In this document: piece by piece, positions 60,578 to 64,000 of the stretch
Position numbering within the stretch: the stretch's first letter is position 1
Layout: the number at the start of each line of letters is the position of its first letter
Made by a program: the position numbers and the translations under genes
Origin: Streptomyces rishiriensis
GTDB lineage: Bacteria > Actinomycetota > Actinomycetes > Streptomycetales > Streptomycetaceae
NCBI RefSeq assembly: GCF_003112535.1
Contig: NZ_BEWA01000005.1
Location: forward strand, 230,024-294,023
Length of the DNA stretch: 64,000 bases
Reading direction: 5' to 3'
Notes under the pieces: model-generated
The model's database searches: none
What the model was told of the DNA's origin: nothing
What the model saw: the letters and a program-made list of their open reading frames with translations, nothing else

Positions 60578-62959
60578 TCAGCCGTTCCAGGTCCAGTCGG
60601 CGACCTCGGGCAGGTCGGTGCCGTGCTCACGGATCCAGGCCTGGTGCCGGGTGCGTGCGTCGGCCATGTGCTGGCGTACGGCGGCGGCCCGCACGGCGAG
60701 GCCGGGGACGCGGTCGACGACGTCCATGACGAGGCGGTAGCGGTCGAGGTCGTTGCGGACGACCATGTCGAACGGCGTGGTCGTGGTGCCGGACTCCTTG
60801 TAGCCGCGGACGTGCAGGTTCCCGTGGCCGGTGCGGCGGTAGGCGAGGCGGTGGATGAGCCAGGGGTAGCCGTGGTAGGCGAAGATCACGGGCTTGTCGG
60901 TGGTGAACAGGCCGTCGTACTCGAAGTCGCTCATCCCGTGCGGGTGTTCCTCACGCGGCAGCAGCCGGGTCATGTCGACGACGTTGACCACGCGGACGCC
61001 GAGGTCCGGCAGGTGCCGCCGGAGCAGCTGGGCGGCGGCGAGCACCTCCTGGGTCGGCACGTCGCCGGCGCAGGCCAGCACGACGTCCGGCTCACCGCCG
61101 TTCTCCGTGCCCGCCCACTCCCAGATCCCGGCGCCGCGGGCGCAGTGGGCGCGGGCTTCGTCCATGGACAGCCAGTCGAAGCACGGCTGCTTCCCGGCCA
61201 CGACGACGTTGACGTAGTCGCGGCTGCGCAGGACGTGGTCGGCCACCGACAGCAGGGTGTTGGCGTCCGGCGGCAGGTAGACGCGCACGACGTCCGGGCT
61301 CTTGTTGAGGACGTGGTCGACGAAGCCGGGATCCTGGTGGGAGAAGCCGTTGTGGTCCTGGCGCCAGACGTGCGAGGTGAGCAGGTAGTTGAGGGAGGCG
61401 ATGGGAGCGCGCCAGGCCAACGCCCTGGAGGTCTTGAGCCACTTGATGTGCTGGTTGACCATCGAGTCGACGATGTGGACGAACGCCTCGTAGCAGGAGA
61501 ACAGTCCGTGCCGGCCCGTCAGCAGATAGCCCTCCAGCCAGCCCTGGCAGGTGTGTTCGGAGAGGATCTCCATGACCCGGCCGTGGTGTTCGAGATGCTC
61601 GTCGACCGGAAGATGTTCGGCCTGCCAGGCCTTTCCGCTGACGTCGAAGACGGCCTGGAGCCGGTTGGAGGCGGTCTCGTCGGGTCCGACCAGCCGGAAG
61701 TCGCGGCGCCCGCCGGTGTCCTTCATCACCCGGGCGAGGAGGTCGCCGAGAACCCGGGTGGGCTCGTGCAGGGTGGCGCCCGGCTTGTCGACGGGCACGG
61801 CGAACTCGTCGAGCGCGGGCAGGGGAAGGTCGCGGACGAGCAGGCCGCCGTTGGCGTGCGGAGTGGCGCCGAGCCGCTGGGCGCCGTCGGGGACGCAGGC
61901 GAGGACGTCGGCGACAGGCCGTCCGTCCTCGCCGAAGAGCTCCTGGGGCCGGTACGAGCGCAGCCACGTCTCCAGCTGGCGGAGGTTCTCGGGGTTCTCC
62001 CTGACCCCGGCCAGGGGGACCTGATGCGCGCGCCAGGTGCCCTCGACGGGGACGCCGTCCACCTCGGCGGGGCCCGTCCAGCCCTTCGGCGTGCGCAGCA
62101 CGATCACGGGCCAGTGCACGCGTTCGGTGACGCCGTCCTCGCGTGCGCTCCGCTGCATCACGGCGATCCGGTCCAGGGCGTCGTCCATCGCCGCCGCCAT
62201 GGCCCGGTGCACCTGGACCGGGTCGTCGCCGGTCACGTGCAGGGGCTCGTGGCCGTATCCCCGCAGCAGCTCGTCGAGTTCGGATTCCGGGAGCCGGGAG
62301 AGCACCGTCGGGTTGGCGATCTTGTAGCCGTTGAGGTGCAGGATCGGCAGGACCGCTCCGTCGTGCGCGGGGTCGAGGAACTTGTCCGAGTGCCAGGCGG
62401 CGGCCAGCGGCCCGGTCTCGGCCTCGCCGTCGCCGATCACACAGGCGACCAGCAGGTCCGGATTGTCGAAGGCTGCGCCGTAGGCGTGCGAGAGGGAGTA
62501 GCCGAGCTCGCCGCCCTCGTGGATGGAACCGGGCGTCTCCGGGGCTACATGACTGGGCACACCGCCGGGGAAGGAGAACTGCCGGAAGAGCCGGGCCATG
62601 CCCGCGCCGTCCCGCGGCACGTCCGGGTACGTCTCGCTGTAGGAGCCCTCCAGCCAGGAGTTGGCCAGGACGGACGGACCTCCGTGGCCCGGACCCCAGA
62701 CGCACAGGGCGTCGATTCCGCGTGCCTTGATCACCCGGTTGAGGTGGGTGTACACGAGGTTGAGGCCGGGCGAGGTGCCCCAGTGGCCGAGCAGCCGGGG
62801 CTTGATGTGCTCGGGCCGCAGGGGCTCGGTCAGCAGGGGGTTGGACATCAGGTAGATCTGTCCGGCGGCCAGGTAGTTGGCGGCCCGCCAGTGTGCGTCC
62901 AGGGTGCGCAGTTCCTGGTCGGTCAGTACGGTGGCGTCCTGGTGTTCGGTCTTGGGCAT
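60578..62959 (-). CDS. xfp: Xylulose-5-phosphate/fructose-6-phosphate phosphoketolase
   Basis: It splits xylulose 5-phosphate (or fructose 6-phosphate) with phosphate into acetyl phosphate and glyceraldehyde 3-phosphate (or erythrose 4-phosphate), using thiamine diphosphate. The 793-residue length is standard. Motifs: [40 protein letters not shown], the TPP/metal motif [20 protein letters not shown]...[28 protein letters not shown] and the C-terminal [23 protein letters not shown] 62959 follows GGAGCCCACC; the alternative ATG 62995 overlaps a small upstream ORF. Acetyl phosphate can give ATP without respiration, which fits the hypoxia setting. Confidence 0.95.
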   Translation of the reverse strand: MPKTEHQDATVLTDQELRTLDAHWRAANYLAAGQIYLMSNPLLTEPLRPEHIKPRLLGHWGTSPGLNLVYTHLNRVIKARGIDALCVWGPGHGGPSVLANSWLEGSYSETYPDVPRDGAGMARLFRQFSFPGGVPSHVAPETPGSIHEGGELGYSLSHAYGAAFDNPDLLVACVIGDGEAETGPLAAAWHSDKFLDPAHDGAVLPILHLNGYKIANPTVLSRLPESELDELLRGYGHEPLHVTGDDPVQVHRAMAAAMDDALDRIAVMQRSAREDGVTERVHWPVIVLRTPKGWTGPAEVDGVPVEGTWRAHQVPLAGVRENPENLRQLETWLRSYRPQELFGEDGRPVADVLACVPDGAQRLGATPHANGGLLVRDLPLPALDEFAVPVDKPGATLHEPTRVLGDLLARVMKDTGGRRDFRLVGPDETASNRLQAVFDVSGKAWQAEHLPVDEHLEHHGRVMEILSEHTCQGWLEGYLLTGRHGLFSCYEAFVHIVDSMVNQHIKWLKTSRALAWRAPIASLNYLLTSHVWRQDHNGFSHQDPGFVDHVLNKSPDVVRVYLPPDANTLLSVADHVLRSRDYVNVVVAGKQPCFDWLSMDEARAHCARGAGIWEWAGTENGGEPDVVLACAGDVPTQEVLAAAQLLRRHLPDLGVRVVNVVDMTRLLPREEHPHGMSDFEYDGLFTTDKPVIFAYHGYPWLIHRLAYRRTGHGNLHVRGYKESGTTTTPFDMVVRNDLDRYRLVMDVVDRVPGLAVRAAAVRQHMADARTRHQAWIREHGTDLPEVADWTWNG

Positions 62960-62991
62960 GGTGGGCTCCGGGAGTCGTCGTCGGCGTCGGG

Positions 62992-63189
62992 TCATGGGGC
63001 GGTCTCGGGCGGAACGGGGTCGATCGGGCGGCGCGGACCCGGCGGGAGGGGCACGGGGGCGAACCGCCGCTCGCGCGGGCCGAGTCGGTGGAGCAAGGGG
63101 CGGAATCGAGCGTCCTGCTCCCGGTCGGCGGCGGCCTTCGCGGAACGGGACGCGGCGGGACGGGCCGAGCGGCCGGCCGTCTCGTTCAC
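62992..63189 (-). CDS. Possible small protein between universal stress and phosphoketolase genes
   Basis: A 65-residue, very basic ORF ([20 protein letters not shown], then a Pro/Arg-rich end). Its GTG overlaps the universal stress gene stop (GTGA) and its own stop overlaps an ATG of the phosphoketolase frame (ATGA). The double overlap favours a real coupled gene; the low-complexity composition speaks against. No family. Confidence 0.35.
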   Translation of the reverse strand: MNETAGRSARPAASRSAKAAADREQDARFRPLLHRLGPRERRFAPVPLPPGPRRPIDPVPPETAP

Positions 63190-64000
63190 GCCCGCTCGGG
63201 CACGACGGCGACGGCGCAGGCGCAGTGGTGCAGGAGCGCGTGGGCCACGCGCCCCAGCTGGAGCCCCAGGTGTGCCTGGTTGCGGCGGGCGCCGACCACC
63301 AGCAGGTCGGCCTCGCGCGAGGCGTTCAGCAGAACCCTCCGGGCCGGGCCCTCGACCGTGCGCCGGTGCAGGTCCACGTCCGCGGGGGTCTCCTTCAGCG
63401 CCCTGTCCAGGACCTCGGCGGCGTGCTGTTCGTGCAGCCGCGCGGGTTCGCCGGCGAGCAGGGGATGGTCGGTGGTCTCGTGCGCGGGGCGCCGCCAGGC
63501 CCGCACGGCGTCCAGGCTCGCACGGCGCAGCCTCGCCTCCTCGACGGCGAAGCGCAGCGCCGCGGAGTCCGCGCCCTGCTCCCCGACGCCCACGACCACG
63601 CGGCGGTGCGCGCCCGCTCGGACGTGGTTGTCGTTGCCGGGGCGCACCACGATCACCGGGCAGTCGGCGTGCGCGGCGACGGCCAGACTCACCGAGCCGA
63701 GCAGCGTCTCCACGATGCCGCTGCGACCGCGGGTGCCGAGCACCAGCGCGCAGGCGCCGCGCCCCTCACGGACGAGCGCGTACTCGGGCTCCTCCGGCAG
63801 CACGTCGGTGGAGATCCCGACGCCGGGCTGCCGCCGCCGGGCGCGCTCCGCGGCCGCCCGCACAATGTCCTCGGCCAGCACCTGCTCGGACGGCTTGTCG
63901 ACGTCCTCCGCGAGGGACTCGCCCTCGTAGCGCTCCCAGAGGGAGGCGTACACCAGCCGCAGCGGGACCCCGCGCAGGGCGGCCTCGTCGGCCGCCCAGT
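63186..64000 (-). CDS. Universal stress protein, two Usp domains, N-terminus beyond the window
   Basis: About 271 C-terminal residues are visible, beginning [20 protein letters not shown] inside domain 1. Domain 1 has the full loop [20 protein letters not shown]; domain 2 starts [20 protein letters not shown] and ends [20 protein letters not shown], a weaker ATP loop. It is the third tandem universal stress protein of this cluster and is probably cotranscribed with the phosphoketolase gene. Confidence 0.92.
   Translation of the reverse strand, partial: WAADEAALRGVPLRLVYASLWERYEGESLAEDVDKPSEQVLAEDIVRAAAERARRRQPGVGISTDVLPEEPEYALVREGRGACALVLGTRGRSGIVETLLGSVSLAVAAHADCPVIVVRPGNDNHVRAGAHRRVVVGVGEQGADSAALRFAVEEARLRRASLDAVRAWRRPAHETTDHPLLAGEPARLHEQHAAEVLDRALKETPADVDLHRRTVEGPARRVLLNASREADLLVVGARRNQAHLGLQLGRVAHALLHHCACAVAVVPERA

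Overview
The base composition (very high GC, strong GC bias at third codon positions), the frequent GTG/TTG starts and the gene repertoire point to a Streptomyces or a close relative. No rRNA, tRNA, CRISPR array, phage, integrase or insertion sequence was recognised. The window reads as a run of accessory-metabolism clusters.

Layout. 0-7 kb: poorly characterised genes plus a HelD-type RNA-polymerase-recycling ATPase and a secreted phytase-like esterase. 7.5-11.5 kb: xylose utilisation, with divergent xylA (isomerase) and xylB (xylulokinase) followed by a ROK-family xylR. 11.8-15.3 kb: a GAF-domain regulator with its aldehyde dehydrogenase, then a [2Fe-2S] ferredoxin-like protein. 15.3-17.9 kb: a P1B-4 metal-exporting ATPase divergent from an ArsR-family sensor that carries the full NmtR Ni/Co ligand set. 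18-23.2 kb: a translationally coupled DUF4956-VTC-PAP2 operon divergent from a two-component system and a DedA protein. 23.4-25.7 kb: a VOC protein, a secreted cyclophilin and an Rrf2 regulator.

25.7-48.4 kb is a sulfur-scavenging island. It holds sfnG-ssuE-sfnB-ssuD, a second sfnB-like gene, several DszA/NtaA-type flavin monooxygenases, an amino-acid-type ABC transporter and a peptide-type ABC transporter. RNA-level control dominates. Five short ORFs share a core of the form R-x-H-[IV]-D-L-x-R-V-x-S-A-[LF]-C with cysteine codons near the stop. They precede the transcription units, and two of them follow sequences that read as SAM-IV riboswitches. Two places carry gene remnants joined by deletions: a LysR gene and an LLM gene, each cut at its 3' end and meeting at about 32.55 kb, and a leader peptide fused to a binding-protein tail and an LLM head at 40.2-40.7 kb.

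48.5-64 kb resembles the DosR/DevR-type (OsdR) hypoxia and dormancy gene set: four membrane or stress proteins (DUF2231, DUF4389 and universal stress proteins), a phosphofructokinase with the pyrophosphate-type residues D104/K124, an Acg-like nitroreductase, a DosS-like GAF histidine kinase, two pyridoxamine-oxidase-fold proteins, a zinc alcohol dehydrogenase, a flavodoxin, a phosphoketolase and another universal stress protein. A 15-codon remnant of gap (GAPDH) lies behind the phosphoketolase gene. The cognate response regulator is not in the window.

The most unusual feature is the stacked control of two sulfur transporters: promoter, SAM-IV riboswitch, cysteine leader peptide, hairpin, transporter genes. 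It would let the cell sense methionine/SAM and cysteine on the same transcript.
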